Assembly (NCBI RefSeq): GCF_030563405.1 | Contig: NZ_CP130748.1 | Span: forward strand, 2,046,001 to 2,110,000 | Direction: 5' to 3' | Source of the DNA: Vibrio sp. SNU_ST1 | Lineage (GTDB): Bacteria; Pseudomonadota; Gammaproteobacteria; Enterobacterales; Vibrionaceae | Length of the DNA stretch: 64,000 nucleotides | Shown: piece by piece, positions 37,433 to 46,068 of the stretch | Numbering within the stretch: position 1 is the stretch's first letter | Layout: the number at the start of each line of letters is the position of its first letter | The notes under the pieces: model-generated | The model's input: the letters and a program-made list of their open reading frames with translations, nothing else | What the model was told of the DNA's origin: nothing | Databases searched by the model: none | Program-made: the position numbers and the translations under genes

Positions 37433-37868
37433 ACATTTTGCCTATTTTGTATTTAGTAATTTCGAATAACCCATTCTATGGGGCTAAAGTTCTTGAGTAT
37501 CTAACAACAAATTTTAGACCATACACAAAGTAGGGTTCAATCAAATCCCCCGTTATAACCCTTGCTAATCAATACTTTTTTGAGGTCATCCAAACTTGTT
37601 TTCAGTTAAACAAAGTTATTAAAAAGTATTAACAAATGTGAAGAATTAAGTATGCTTCATAAATGTTAAAAGCCAACATTTACGCAACCAGATGGTAACT
37701 ATTTTTAACCTTTTACCTACTAAGTAGTAGCCAAAAAAGTATCAAACAACCACTATTTCGTATGTTGTTTGTTAAATAATTGCGTATTTTTTGAATCGAC
37801 GACTTTGAAGCTGAAATGCGTCATTTGGCACTTTCAGATATGATGTAGACCACTTAAAAGGAATCATT
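37433..37868. other. Divergent promoter region between torECA and fetB-like gene
   Basis: This is a 436-bp AT-rich region. I find no convincing FNR, CRP or TorR box. A perfect 8-bp inverted repeat, CAAACAAC (37743-37750) and GTTGTTTG (37764-37771), lies about 100 bp before the fetB-like gene and may be an operator. Two related stretches (AATACTTTTTTGAGG and TTAAAAAGTATTAAC) near 37575-37635 also form a loose dyad. Confidence 0.5.
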
Positions 37869-38663
37869 ATGCAAGACATTATTGATATATCTTGGTGGCA
37901 GTTATTGTTCTTCAGCTCACTTCTCTTGCTACCCATTACCATCAACCACAAGTTAAAACTCGGCCTTGGCAAAGAGGCTTCTGTCAGCATAATTCGTATG
38001 GTTATTCAGCTATTTCTGGTTGGACTTTACCTAGAATACTTGTTCACCTTGAATAGCTTATGGGTCAATTTACTGTGGTTATTTGCAATGATCATCGTTG
38101 GGGCAAGCTCAATTGTTGAAAAATCTAGGCTCCCCAAAAACCTACTTTTAGCTCCTATAGCCGTTAGCCTTGCTGTAACTTGTGTACCTATTGTCTTGTT
38201 TATCTGCTTTTTCATCATTAAACCAACACCGATTTTTAACGCACAGTATCTTATCCCTATTGCAGGGATGCTGTTAGGTAATAGCTTAAGCAGTAATATT
38301 GTGGCATTGCAAAACTTGTTTGGGGCTTTTGAAACGCAGAAATCAGAGTACGAAGCGGCTATCGCTTTGGGCGCGTCTCCTTCCTATGCAGCCGCGCCTT
38401 TTGTTCGTAATGCGATACAGAAAGCGATGTCACCGATTATGGCCTCTATGGCAACGACAGGCTTAGTCACGTTACCGGGAATGATGACAGGACAGATCTT
38501 AGGAGGTGCATCACCGATGATCGCGATTAAGTATCAGTTGATGATCATGTTAGCTATCTTCGTGATGATGAGCTGCTCTTTAGCACTTGCACTTCAGCTC
38601 TCATTGAAGACATCTCTAACTAAAGAAGGCCGAGTTCTCGCGCAAATACAGCCTTCGAAATAG
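37869..38663 (+). CDS. FetB-like ABC transporter permease (UPF0014), unaccompanied
   Basis: This 264-residue polytopic membrane protein (six to seven TM) has the UPF0014/FetB signatures PIAGMLLGNSLSS, KSEYEAAIALGAS and LVTLPGMMTGQILGGASP. In E. coli FetB pairs with the ATPase FetA for iron export under oxidative stress. Here no ATPase gene is adjacent on either side, so the partner must be encoded elsewhere or the gene has split from it. An AAGGAATC site precedes the ATG. It is convergent with focA. Confidence 0.88.
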   Translation: MQDIIDISWWQLLFFSSLLLLPITINHKLKLGLGKEASVSIIRMVIQLFLVGLYLEYLFTLNSLWVNLLWLFAMIIVGASSIVEKSRLPKNLLLAPIAVSLAVTCVPIVLFICFFIIKPTPIFNAQYLIPIAGMLLGNSLSSNIVALQNLFGAFETQKSEYEAAIALGASPSYAAAPFVRNAIQKAMSPIMASMATTGLVTLPGMMTGQILGGASPMIAIKYQLMIMLAIFVMMSCSLALALQLSLKTSLTKEGRVLAQIQPSK

Positions 38664-38710
38664 CCTCCCTACTCCACTTAGATCTGGTTACTCACTGAAT
38701 TTGAGACAGG

Positions 38711-38733
38711 TTATCCACAGAAATTGTGGATAA
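38711..38733. promoter_or_regulatory. Pair of perfect, inverted DnaA boxes
   Basis: TTATCCACA (38711-38719) and its reverse complement TGTGGATAA (38725-38733) face each other across five bases. Both match the strongest DnaA 9-mer exactly. The same pairing could also form a 9- to 11-bp RNA hairpin (GGTTATCCACA/TGTGGATAACC), but no T run follows on either strand. Confidence 0.75.
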
Positions 38734-38892
38734 CCAAATCAATATAGATCCTTTTTCGTCCATTCCCACCTAGGGAAAGATCATTACCTTTGATCTTTGG
38801 GCGTTTTCAAAGACATATACACACACGGTGATCATCGCTATTGAGCGTTCACATGATAATTTGAGAAATGAACAAGTAGGTTTTCCACAAAT

Positions 38893-38917
38893 AAAAACGG
38901 CCTGCAATGCAGACCGT
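38893..38917 (-). terminator. Probable intrinsic terminator of focA
   Basis: On the minus strand ACGGTCTGC pairs with GCAGGCCGT (one G-U) around a short loop. TTTTTAT follows. It lies about 130 bases past the focA stop. Confidence 0.65.
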
Positions 38918-39046
38918 CTTGTAAATGTCATAAGTCAGTTCAGTGTTTTCACTGAGTCCAGGTTACCAAATTAACTCGTAAACTGGATTAACCGAGTAAT
39001 CGGAATTAATCACGAAACTTTTGCTTTGTGGATCACAAAGCCATTA

Positions 39047-39889
39047 TTAGTCACGTAGGTAGATCAACCAGTACCACATACCAACAAAGATACCACCGCC
39101 AATGATGTTACCAATGGTAACGGGCAGCAAGTTGTTCATCAAAAAGTCCATCATGTTCAGATCAACATAGTCCGCAGGGTTAGCGCCTGTCATTGTCCAA
39201 AATTCTGCGGGAGCAAATGTTTTGATACCGATAGCTAAAGGGACTTGGAACATGTTGGCAATACAGTGCTCAAAACCGGCTGATACGAACATCGCAACAG
39301 GTAAAATCATAACTGCGATTTTGTCAGTCAGTGTACGTCCACTAAATGTCATCCATACCGCGATACAAACCAATACATTACACATGATGCCAAGCGCGAT
39401 AGCTTGGATAAAATCATGGTGCATTTTGTGTTGGGAAATCGCCATGGCGTTCAAACCCACTTGCCCATGATCGAACATGTACTGTTTAGTCAGAAGCATA
39501 CATGCCACCAGCAGCAATGCACCAATTAAGTTACCGACATAAACCGTGGTCCAGTTCTTAACTAATGTACGCCAGGTAATCTTGCCACTTGCGCGAGCAA
39601 CAAGCGTCAACACAGAGCTGGTAAACAGTTCACCACCAGTAACAACAACAAGGATTAAGCCTAAGCTAAAAGCTAGACCACCTAATAAGCGAGTAATACC
39701 CCACGGTAAATCACCAGCACCAGTGGTTACGATGGTGTAGAACACAAACGCAATACCAATATGTATACCAGCTGAAATCGCTAGGAGAAAAGATTTGATT
39801 GGGTCTTTGGTTGCTTTACCTACGCCAATATCTGCAGCGCGCTCAGCCATTTGTGGCGGTAATAATGAGTCGAATTGGTTTAGATTCAT
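39047..39889 (-). CDS. focA: Formate channel, FNT family
   Basis: This 280-residue inner-membrane pentameric channel moves formate across the membrane during mixed-acid fermentation. It has six TM helices; the broken TM2 and TM5 motifs are visible as LVVVTGGELFTSSVL and the central-histidine motif GFEHCIANMF, which carries the pH-gating His. The length matches E. coli and V. cholerae FocA. pflB is not adjacent, so it is a monocistronic gene here. A perfect FNR box lies about 290 bp upstream. Confidence 0.93.
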   Translation of the reverse strand: MNLNQFDSLLPPQMAERAADIGVGKATKDPIKSFLLAISAGIHIGIAFVFYTIVTTGAGDLPWGITRLLGGLAFSLGLILVVVTGGELFTSSVLTLVARASGKITWRTLVKNWTTVYVGNLIGALLLVACMLLTKQYMFDHGQVGLNAMAISQHKMHHDFIQAIALGIMCNVLVCIAVWMTFSGRTLTDKIAVMILPVAMFVSAGFEHCIANMFQVPLAIGIKTFAPAEFWTMTGANPADYVDLNMMDFLMNNLLPVTIGNIIGGGIFVGMWYWLIYLRD

Positions 39890-40174
39890 GATGATTTACA
39901 TTTTGAAACATGTCGTCGGGAGCGCGATAATCCTCTCTTTCATTTCTGAATTCAAGCGCTATTTTGGGTTCAAAATACCTCCCGAAACCTTGCTGTAAGG
40001 AAATAACCCAAGTTATTCCAAATTCATACAACTTTAGTAGTAAAAAGAAAACTCTGCTAAATGAGAGCATCTCAACATAAAAAATAACGTACCTTTATAT
40101 ATCAACAAGTTATAGATCTATAAAGAGAATGCCGCACACTATAACGATGGATTGAGCACACCCACCTCTAGATT

Positions 40175-40188
40175 TTGATATAGATCAA
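40175..40188. promoter_or_regulatory. FNR box
   Basis: TTGATATAGATCAA is an exact match to the FNR consensus TTGAT-N4-ATCAA. The gene on its right ends here, so the only plausible target is focA, whose anaerobic induction by FNR is established in E. coli. Confidence 0.82.
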
Positions 40189-40196
40189 CAGAAAGT

Positions 40197-40220
40197 AAAA
40201 AAGCGCCTATAGGCGCTTTT
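40197..40220 (-). terminator. Intrinsic terminator of the coiled-coil lipoprotein gene
   Basis: GCGCCTATAGGCGC is a perfect palindrome flanked by A and T runs. On the minus strand it is followed by six T. Confidence 0.9.
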
Positions 40221-40251
40221 AAGTCAATCACAAATAAAGAAATTAGTTATG

Positions 40252-41556
40252 CTAAACCGAAGGTTCAATCACTTCTTCTGATGATTGTTCTAAGGGTGCA
40301 TCCCCTAGGCTAGATTCAAAACTAGGATTAATCGCACCAGAGTCACTTTCGTTGGTAACTTTACCACCTAAGCTTTTCAAACTATCGACTAACTCTTCTA
40401 AGCTTTTTATATGAGCATCACTCTTGGTAATCTGCCCATCCAATAACTCATTGTGTTTAGTCGCTTCAGCCAATTTCTGTACTTGCTTCTGATTCTCGCT
40501 TTCTAACTTAGCAAGTTGCTTAGTCAAAGCTTCAATTTCTGACTTTAATGACGCCGTCATGTCCGAGCTTTTCAGCGTTTTAACACTCGCTACAATTTTT
40601 TGAGACTGAAGACGCAATACAACATCGCGGTGGTCTTCATCATTAACCACTCGTGAAATGCTCAATAACTGATTCTCGGCATTTAAAACCGATTGTTCAA
40701 ATTTGTCACCTTTAATGCTCGCGAGCACTTTCACTTCATGAGCAACACTGCGCACGTGGTTCAATTCGAACTCCGCAGCGTGAACTGCGTCTTCAATGAT
40801 CGACTTTTCACGGGGACTGGCTTTCACTTGGCTTTCTGCCAAAGCAATTTGAGATGCCGCTTTAGCAAACGTCAGTGGAACAACGTCATCGAAATCTTCA
40901 TCTTCCAAGAACTCCAACTCATCCTTCAAAGGTTCGATGTACTTCTTGTGTGCCACTTTAACTTCTAACAAACTCGCGTTATTAAGAAACTCTACCTGTG
41001 CTTCCTGAGCGTCTTCAAGTTCATCGACAAGCACATATTCGAACAACTCGCTGTATTCTGAATACAAGCGCTTGTAGCTCGATGCAAACATAGTGTCGGC
41101 ACCAAGAAACTTTAAGTAATCCATTTGCACTATCGAGTCGGCTAATACTCTATCAGCCTTCTCCTTTAACACTAAGATCGAGTCATAATTTGATCGAATC
41201 AACGCGATTTTTTCATCAAAGGCTTCTGCGTAAGTTAGTGTCGAAAAAATCGAGTAACTCTTGGTTAACTGTGTTTGATCTTTCAGTAAGTCCGCATAAA
41301 TGCTTTCAGCATCATCCCAAGCGTCTAATAGTTCATTGTAATTCTCTGGAGCATAGAGAGACAATTGAGCGTGTTCTTCAAGCTTAGCCTCCCACTCGGA
41401 GTAAACACTTTGGACAGACTGAAATGAACGGACCTCTACTGTTGATTCATTGTCATTTGTGGTTTGGTTCGCGCCTGTCTGCTCTGAGGGTGTACTTTGA
41501 CAACCTGAGATAGCAAATAGCATACTGATCGTTAATGCTACTTTGTTCACTCTCAC
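40252..41556 (-). CDS. Large coiled-coil lipoprotein, uncharacterised
   Basis: This 434-residue protein has a lipoprotein signal with lipobox ISGC (lipidated Cys19). No Asp follows the Cys (it reads CQS), so outer-membrane sorting is expected. Nearly all the rest is acidic and predicted helical. It includes a heptad-rich coiled coil near residues 335-395 (SEIEALTKQLAKLESENQKQ) and an unstructured, Ser/Glu-rich C-terminal tail. I do not recognise a domain. It is monocistronic. A structural or envelope-scaffold role is possible but only a guess. Confidence 0.85.
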   Translation of the reverse strand: MRVNKVALTISMLFAISGCQSTPSEQTGANQTTNDNESTVEVRSFQSVQSVYSEWEAKLEEHAQLSLYAPENYNELLDAWDDAESIYADLLKDQTQLTKSYSIFSTLTYAEAFDEKIALIRSNYDSILVLKEKADRVLADSIVQMDYLKFLGADTMFASSYKRLYSEYSELFEYVLVDELEDAQEAQVEFLNNASLLEVKVAHKKYIEPLKDELEFLEDEDFDDVVPLTFAKAASQIALAESQVKASPREKSIIEDAVHAAEFELNHVRSVAHEVKVLASIKGDKFEQSVLNAENQLLSISRVVNDEDHRDVVLRLQSQKIVASVKTLKSSDMTASLKSEIEALTKQLAKLESENQKQVQKLAEATKHNELLDGQITKSDAHIKSLEELVDSLKSLGGKVTNESDSGAINPSFESSLGDAPLEQSSEEVIEPSV

Positions 41557-41815
41557 TGATGCGTTTCCTTTTTATACAATATTAGCTGGATACAATATAT
41601 TTCTAGTAACACAATATATTACAACCACTTCGCAATAAACATCGTTCAGAATTTAAGTGGCTGCAAATCACGCAATCTAACTAAAATAAACCCACCATAC
41701 GACGATTAATCATTCAATTTGGTATCACTTATCAATTCTATTTATTTGCTATTGCTTGAGCCGTGAATGCGCACTAAGGTGAAGGTAGAGAACGTTATGA
41801 ATATATAGGTTAATT

Positions 41816-42046
41816 ATGAAGTACAACGCTGAACATATTGCTGATTTAAACCTCCTTCTTCAATTTGATGTAAGTAGCGCCGCTACTGGAATTAAAGTTC
41901 ATCAAGAGGCTGCTCAAGAAACTCAAGACGCTGTTAAGCGCCTATTCGAAAAGAACCTTTGCACCCAGCCAGACGGTGGTTACCTAACAGATGAAGGTAT
42001 CCAGATGGCAGAGCGCGCAGACAAGTTACTTCGCGTACTGAACTAA
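41816..42046 (+). CDS. TIGR02647 family small protein
   Basis: This 76-residue soluble protein has a short-helix pattern and a winged-helix-like turn (VKRLFEKNLCTQPDGGYLTDEG). By length and sequence it matches the TIGR02647 family of unknown function found in vibrios and related gammaproteobacteria. It is monocistronic, with a strong terminator 20-50 bases after its stop. The 259-bp region upstream is AT-rich with three ACAATAT repeats (41575-41620), and I see no clear regulator box. Confidence 0.8.
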   Translation: MKYNAEHIADLNLLLQFDVSSAATGIKVHQEAAQETQDAVKRLFEKNLCTQPDGGYLTDEGIQMAERADKLLRVLN

Positions 42047-42060
42047 AACTCCACGGTTCT

Positions 42061-42097
42061 AGTAAAAACTCCACTCGCTTCGGCCGTGGAGTTTTTT
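42061..42097 (+). terminator. Intrinsic terminator with duplicated 5' arm
   Basis: AAAACTCCAC (42063-42073) pairs with GTGGAGTTTTTT (42086-42097). A second copy of the 5' arm, AAAACTCCACGG (42046-42056), ends at the gene's stop and could pair even better with CCGTGGAGTTTT. Confidence 0.88.
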
Positions 42098-42160
42098 CAT
42101 TTTTGGGCAAAGGTTTGTTAGGCTTATCATAAATCCGTCATTTGCAGTTGTGAGGAACAC

Positions 42161-43015
42161 ATGGCTTCTATATTTATTGTTGGTGCAGGATGGGTCGGTG
42201 CACCTTTATCTGAACATTTAGAAAAACATGGTAACCAAGTTGTGGTCACGAAAACGACCCAAGCAGGCGCTGACGCTATTGGCAACGAACGCATTCCTTG
42301 TGAAGTGTTCAGCTTTGATGCAAAACAGCCTGAACGCTCTATTGGCCAACTCTACTCACTCCTATTGGAAAACAATACCGAGATAGTTATTGGTAGCTTT
42401 CCTCCCGGCTTTAGAAAAGGCGCTGGTGTCGAGTACGCCGACTATTGGCAACAACTGACTAGCGCTTGCCAGAAGGCAAACGTGAAAAAGCTCATTATGG
42501 TCAGTTCGACGACGGTATACCCAACCAAGCCCGGAGTTCTGTACGAGCAAGACGCCTCACTCACTCTTTCAACTTCAGCAGACGAGCAAGCATCCGCATT
42601 TTCGGACAATGCACGCGTGATGCTTCAGGCTGAACAATTGGTGATGGATTCCGGTATCGATTACACCATTCTTCGCTTCAGTGGGTTAATCGGCCCTAGT
42701 CGTCATCCATCTCGATTCGCAAGCAAGCTAAAGCAGGTCAGCTCTCAAGCGCCAGCAAACATGCTTCACCTTGATGATGCGATTGGTGCGGTCGATTTCG
42801 CTATCAATCAACTTCACAATGAAGTCGTAAATGTCACCACACCGAATACAGTGAGCAAGGCGGAGTTCTACGCAGCTGCACTAAAAAGTGCCAATAGCAG
42901 CGAGCCACTCCCTCCTATTGTCGACACCCCAGACAAGCTGATCTCTTCTAAAAAAATCCTCGGTTTAGGTTACTCGTTTAAATTCGATTCCACACTGGAC
43001 GCACTTCATGACTGA
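42161..43015 (+). CDS. NAD(P)-binding SDR-type epimerase family protein (YeeZ-like)
   Basis: This 284-residue Rossmann-fold protein has the glycine motif GAGWVGAP (about 7-14), a strand-end STTVYP where an SDR catalytic Tyr sits (SSTTVYPTKPG), and a substrate-binding C-terminal lobe. The canonical YxxxK lysine is not evident, so dehydrogenase or epimerase activity is uncertain. It resembles the atypical SDR group that includes E. coli YeeZ. It overlaps the next gene by eight bases, so the two form an operon. Confidence 0.8.
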   Translation: MASIFIVGAGWVGAPLSEHLEKHGNQVVVTKTTQAGADAIGNERIPCEVFSFDAKQPERSIGQLYSLLLENNTEIVIGSFPPGFRKGAGVEYADYWQQLTSACQKANVKKLIMVSSTTVYPTKPGVLYEQDASLTLSTSADEQASAFSDNARVMLQAEQLVMDSGIDYTILRFSGLIGPSRHPSRFASKLKQVSSQAPANMLHLDDAIGAVDFAINQLHNEVVNVTTPNTVSKAEFYAAALKSANSSEPLPPIVDTPDKLISSKKILGLGYSFKFDSTLDALHD

Positions 43016-43673
43016 GCAATCTACAGCTAAGAAAAATCCCAATATAAAACTGCATCGCTCAGTCGACACCCTTTGGAACTTTATGTCTATGGGTCACAAA
43101 GTTGCGCCTTCAGACTGTATATTTGTGTTGTGCAGTAACGACACTCGCGTTGCTGAATACGCAGCTGAGCTCTATCACCAAGGTGTAGCGCCTTATATTG
43201 TCTTTTCTGGTGGTGTGGGACGCTTTACAGAAGGGGGGGTTGAGCGTTCAGAAGCAGAAACGTTCGCTTCTATCGCACGAGACTGTGGTGTGCCTGACTT
43301 AGACATTATCATTGAGAAGCACGCGACAAACACTGGGGAAAATGTACGGTTTACCCACGAGCTACTGGCTCAGCGAGGATTATCACCGAAACGGCTGACT
43401 CTAGTTCAGAAGCCCTTCATGGAGAAACGCACTTACGCAACGTTCTGTAAGCAATGGCCTGACAAAACTTCCGAGATAACGGTGACATCACAATGGCAGA
43501 ATTGGGATGATTACTTTAACGAAGAGTTGCCAATGGATATGGTGCTAGGCGCATTGATTGCTGATTATGAACGAATCAAATCCTACCCAGAGAAAGGCTT
43601 TCAGATTGAGATGCCGATCCCCGACGATGTTGACCACGCCTATCAAACATTGAAGAATCTCGGTTTCGAATAA
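43008..43673 (+). CDS. YdcF-family protein (DUF218)
   Basis: This 221-residue protein has the DUF218 fold motifs: a nucleotide-binding-like stretch FVLCSNDTRVAEYAAELY, the FSGGVGRFTEGGVERSEAE loop and the ATNTGENVRFT signature. Unlike SanA/YdcF proteins of the envelope, no signal peptide or TM helix is visible, matching cytoplasmic E. coli YdcF, which binds S-adenosylmethionine in its crystal structure. Function is unknown. It is the second gene of a two-gene operon. Confidence 0.85.
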   Translation: MTEQSTAKKNPNIKLHRSVDTLWNFMSMGHKVAPSDCIFVLCSNDTRVAEYAAELYHQGVAPYIVFSGGVGRFTEGGVERSEAETFASIARDCGVPDLDIIIEKHATNTGENVRFTHELLAQRGLSPKRLTLVQKPFMEKRTYATFCKQWPDKTSEITVTSQWQNWDDYFNEELPMDMVLGALIADYERIKSYPEKGFQIEMPIPDDVDHAYQTLKNLGFE

Positions 43674-43742
43674 AGCAAAAGATCGACTAAGAATAAAATA
43701 AAAGCTCGGCTTGGAATAAAACAAAATACAGGCTCAATAAAC

Positions 43743-43770
43743 AAAAACGGTGACACTAGGTCACCGTTTT
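43743..43770. terminator. Bidirectional terminator between ydcF-like and tdk
   Basis: AAAACGGTGAC pairs perfectly with GTCACCGTTTT around ACTAG, with T tracts on both strands. Confidence 0.9.
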
Positions 43771-43816
43771 CTAATTTGAACGCTATTGGTTTTAGCAATA
43801 CCGACTTATAGGCTGC

Positions 43817-44395
43817 TTATTTACCTAGCGCTTCTTTATAATGTAAACGGCAAGCCGAAACATATTGGTCATTGCCACCAATAGCGACTTGGTCACCTTC
43901 AGCAATCGCCACACCGTGCTCATCTGTACGAATTACCATATTGGCTTTACGGCCACAGTGGCAAATTGTTTTAAGTTCTACTAATTTGTCAGCCCAAGAC
44001 AACAAGTAGCGGCTACCTTCAAATAATTCACCCAAGAAATCGGTACGTAAACCGTAGCAAAGTACTGGGATATGCAGTTTATCAACTACTTCTGTTAGTT
44101 GGTACACCTGCTCTTTCGACAAAAACTGACACTCATCGATCAATACACAATGACGCTTTTCTTCTTCGTTGAGCTTTTGAATTGCCTCAAACATATTGGT
44201 GTCGTTTTTAAACAATTGAGCTTCAGATTGAAGACCAATTCGTGAACTCACTTTACCGATACCATAGCGATCATCTAATGCAGCCGTAAAGATCACTGGT
44301 GTCATACCACGTTCTTGGTAGTTGAATGAAGATTGAAGAAGCGTTGTTGATTTACCCGCATTCATTGCCGAGTAATAAAAATACATCTGAGCCAC
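43817..44395 (-). CDS. tdk: Thymidine kinase (type II)
   Basis: Tdk phosphorylates thymidine to dTMP in the salvage pathway. The 192-residue protein has the P-loop SAMNAGKST (9-17), a Walker B-like LIDECQF and the zinc-lasso cysteines (CHCG and the later ACRLH region). The length is typical of the tetrameric bacterial enzyme. It is divergent from nothing: the upstream neighbour cysS runs in the same direction but is separated by a terminator. Confidence 0.95.
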   Translation of the reverse strand: MAQMYFYYSAMNAGKSTTLLQSSFNYQERGMTPVIFTAALDDRYGIGKVSSRIGLQSEAQLFKNDTNMFEAIQKLNEEEKRHCVLIDECQFLSKEQVYQLTEVVDKLHIPVLCYGLRTDFLGELFEGSRYLLSWADKLVELKTICHCGRKANMVIRTDEHGVAIAEGDQVAIGGNDQYVSACRLHYKEALGK

Positions 44396-44457
44396 AGAAA
44401 TATTCCTGTTAATTAAAAGTTGAAGATAAAAAGGTGAAATTAGAGAATTTTTGCTAG

Positions 44458-44486
44458 AAAAAAGGGCTGAAAATCAGCCCTTTTTA
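44458..44486 (-). terminator. Intrinsic terminator of cysS
   Basis: On the minus strand AAAAAGGGCTGA pairs with TCAGCCCTTTTTT across four bases, directly after the cysS stop. Confidence 0.92.
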
Positions 44487-44492
44487 TCAGAT

Positions 44493-45878
44493 TTACTTAC
44501 GACGCCAAGTCGTACCTTCTGGACCATCTTCCAGAACAATACCTAGCTCGTTCAGCTTATCACGTGCAAGATCGGCATTTGCCCAATCTTTCGAAGCACG
44601 AGAATCGTTGCGCAGTTTGATCAACGCTTCGATTTCAGCGACTTCGTCATCGTTACCTGCTGCATCGCCTTGCAAAAACGCTTCTGGATCTTGATGAAGA
44701 ATACCGATGATGTCTGCCAGTTCACGCATCAGTGCCCCTAGTGCACTTGCTTTTTCGATGCTTTCAGTCTTGATACGGTTGATTTCACGAGCCATTTCAA
44801 ACAGCACTGAATAAGCTTCAGGTGTGTTGAAATCATCGTTCATCGCTGTAGAGAAACGAGTCACATACTCTTCACCACCAGCAGGGGCTGCGGTAACGTC
44901 TAGACCACGAAGTGATGTATAGAGACGTTCAAGTGATGCACGAGCTTGGTTTAGATTATCTTCGCTGTAGTTTAGTTGGCTACGGTAGTGACCAGACATT
45001 AGGAAGTAACGAACTGTCTCTGCATCGTAATGCTGAAGTACGTCACGGATAGTGAAGAAGTTACCCAGTGACTTAGACATTTTTTCTCTGTCTACCATCA
45101 CCATACCGCTGTGCATCCAAGTATTCACATACTGGGTGCCATGTGCACAGCAAGATTGTGCTATTTCGTTCTCGTGGTGCGGGAACTGTAGATCTGAACC
45201 ACCACCATGAATATCGAAGTGATTACCGAGAATAGACGAGTTCATTGCTGAACATTCGATGTGCCAACCTGGACGACCTGGACCCCATGGCGATTCCCAC
45301 GTAGGTTCACCAGGCTTAGACATCTTCCAAAGAACAAAGTCTAACGGGCTACGTTTTGCAGAATCGATGTCAACACGGGCGCCAGCTTGAAGCTGGTCAA
45401 GATCTTGCTTAGAAAGCTTACCGTATTCGTCAAACTTCTTAACTTCGAACATCACGTCACCGTTGCTTGCAACGTAAGCAAAGCCACGTTGAATTAGCTT
45501 TTCTACTAACTCAATGATCTCTGTGATGAATTCAGTCGCACGAGGCTCGACATCTGGGCGTTTCATGTTCAATGCATCGAAGTCCGCGTGCATTTCACCG
45601 ATCAGACGCTCAGTCAGAGAGTCACAAGACTCGCCGTTTTCATTAGCGCGCTTGATGATTTTGTCATCGATATCAGTGATATTACGAACGAAATTCAAAT
45701 CGTAACCAAGGTAACGCAGGTAACGAGTTACCACGTCAAATGAAACGAACGTACGACCATGACCAATATGACAGAGATCGTATATGGTTACCCCACAGAC
45801 ATACATACCGACTTTGCCAGCTGTAATTGGTTTGAATTCCTCTTTCTGTCTTGTGAGCGTGTTATATATCTTCAGCAT
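44493..45878 (-). CDS. cysS: Cysteinyl-tRNA synthetase
   Basis: This 461-residue class I aminoacyl-tRNA synthetase charges tRNA-Cys. It shows the HIGH motif (CHIGHGRT, about 36-43), the KMSKS motif (EKMSKSLG, near 266-273) and the cysteine/histidine zinc ligands (Cys28, and the ECSAMN and [15 protein letters not shown] segments). The C-terminal anticodon-binding tail is complete. It is divergent from ppiB across 190 bp in which I see no special motif. Confidence 0.97.
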   Translation of the reverse strand: MLKIYNTLTRQKEEFKPITAGKVGMYVCGVTIYDLCHIGHGRTFVSFDVVTRYLRYLGYDLNFVRNITDIDDKIIKRANENGESCDSLTERLIGEMHADFDALNMKRPDVEPRATEFITEIIELVEKLIQRGFAYVASNGDVMFEVKKFDEYGKLSKQDLDQLQAGARVDIDSAKRSPLDFVLWKMSKPGEPTWESPWGPGRPGWHIECSAMNSSILGNHFDIHGGGSDLQFPHHENEIAQSCCAHGTQYVNTWMHSGMVMVDREKMSKSLGNFFTIRDVLQHYDAETVRYFLMSGHYRSQLNYSEDNLNQARASLERLYTSLRGLDVTAAPAGGEEYVTRFSTAMNDDFNTPEAYSVLFEMAREINRIKTESIEKASALGALMRELADIIGILHQDPEAFLQGDAAGNDDEVAEIEALIKLRNDSRASKDWANADLARDKLNELGIVLEDGPEGTTWRRK

Positions 45879-46068
45879 GATCTCTATCTATTTTATGGAT
45901 TAATCAAAAATAAGCTCGCAGTATAACAAGTCATACCTTAATAGGTAATCCCCCTAAGCAGGAATTACCTCAAACATCCGAGTTAAGTTAATGATTTGGT
46001 GATTTGAAAGTCCGCCAACATGCGCTAGAATTCAAACTTCATATTAAAAAGACAGTAAGGTAACAATC

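Larger units (their letters stand above)
38664..39046. other. Convergent intergenic region rich in DnaA-type and GATC signals
   Basis: This 383-bp gap lies between the 3' ends of the fetB-like gene and focA, so no promoter is expected. It holds two perfect opposed DnaA boxes (38711-38733), a weaker TTTTCCACA at 38881-38889, six GATC sites (38681, 38747, 38779, 38792, 38830, 39031), an inverted repeat AAAGATCA/TGATCTTT (38776-38798) and a terminator-like hairpin (38893-38917). About 1.5 GATC sites would be expected by chance in this length. Confidence 0.7.
39890..40251. other. Upstream region of focA
   Basis: This 362-bp region holds, from right to left on the minus strand, the terminator of the lipoprotein gene (40197-40220), a perfect FNR box (40175-40188) and about 285 bp of leader with no open frame or further motif I recognise. 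The long distance between FNR box and start suggests a long 5' UTR or additional promoters. Confidence 0.55.

Noticed and set aside
38711..38733. Possibility that the DnaA-box pair marks crtS, the chromosome 1 site that triggers chromosome 2 replication
   Set aside because: As I recall, crtS lies at a different locus in V. cholerae, and I cannot see its full conserved core here; kept only as a general replication-site hypothesis.
41575..41620. Three ACAATAT repeats upstream of the TIGR02647 gene
   Set aside because: Spacing is irregular (16 and 19 bases) and the motif is simple AT-rich sequence expected by chance.
43230..43240. G7 runs in coding DNA (also near 29-36 in trpCF and 32231-32237 in the metal transporter)
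   Set aside because: Seven G is short for phase variation, all are in frame, and the genes are housekeeping types.
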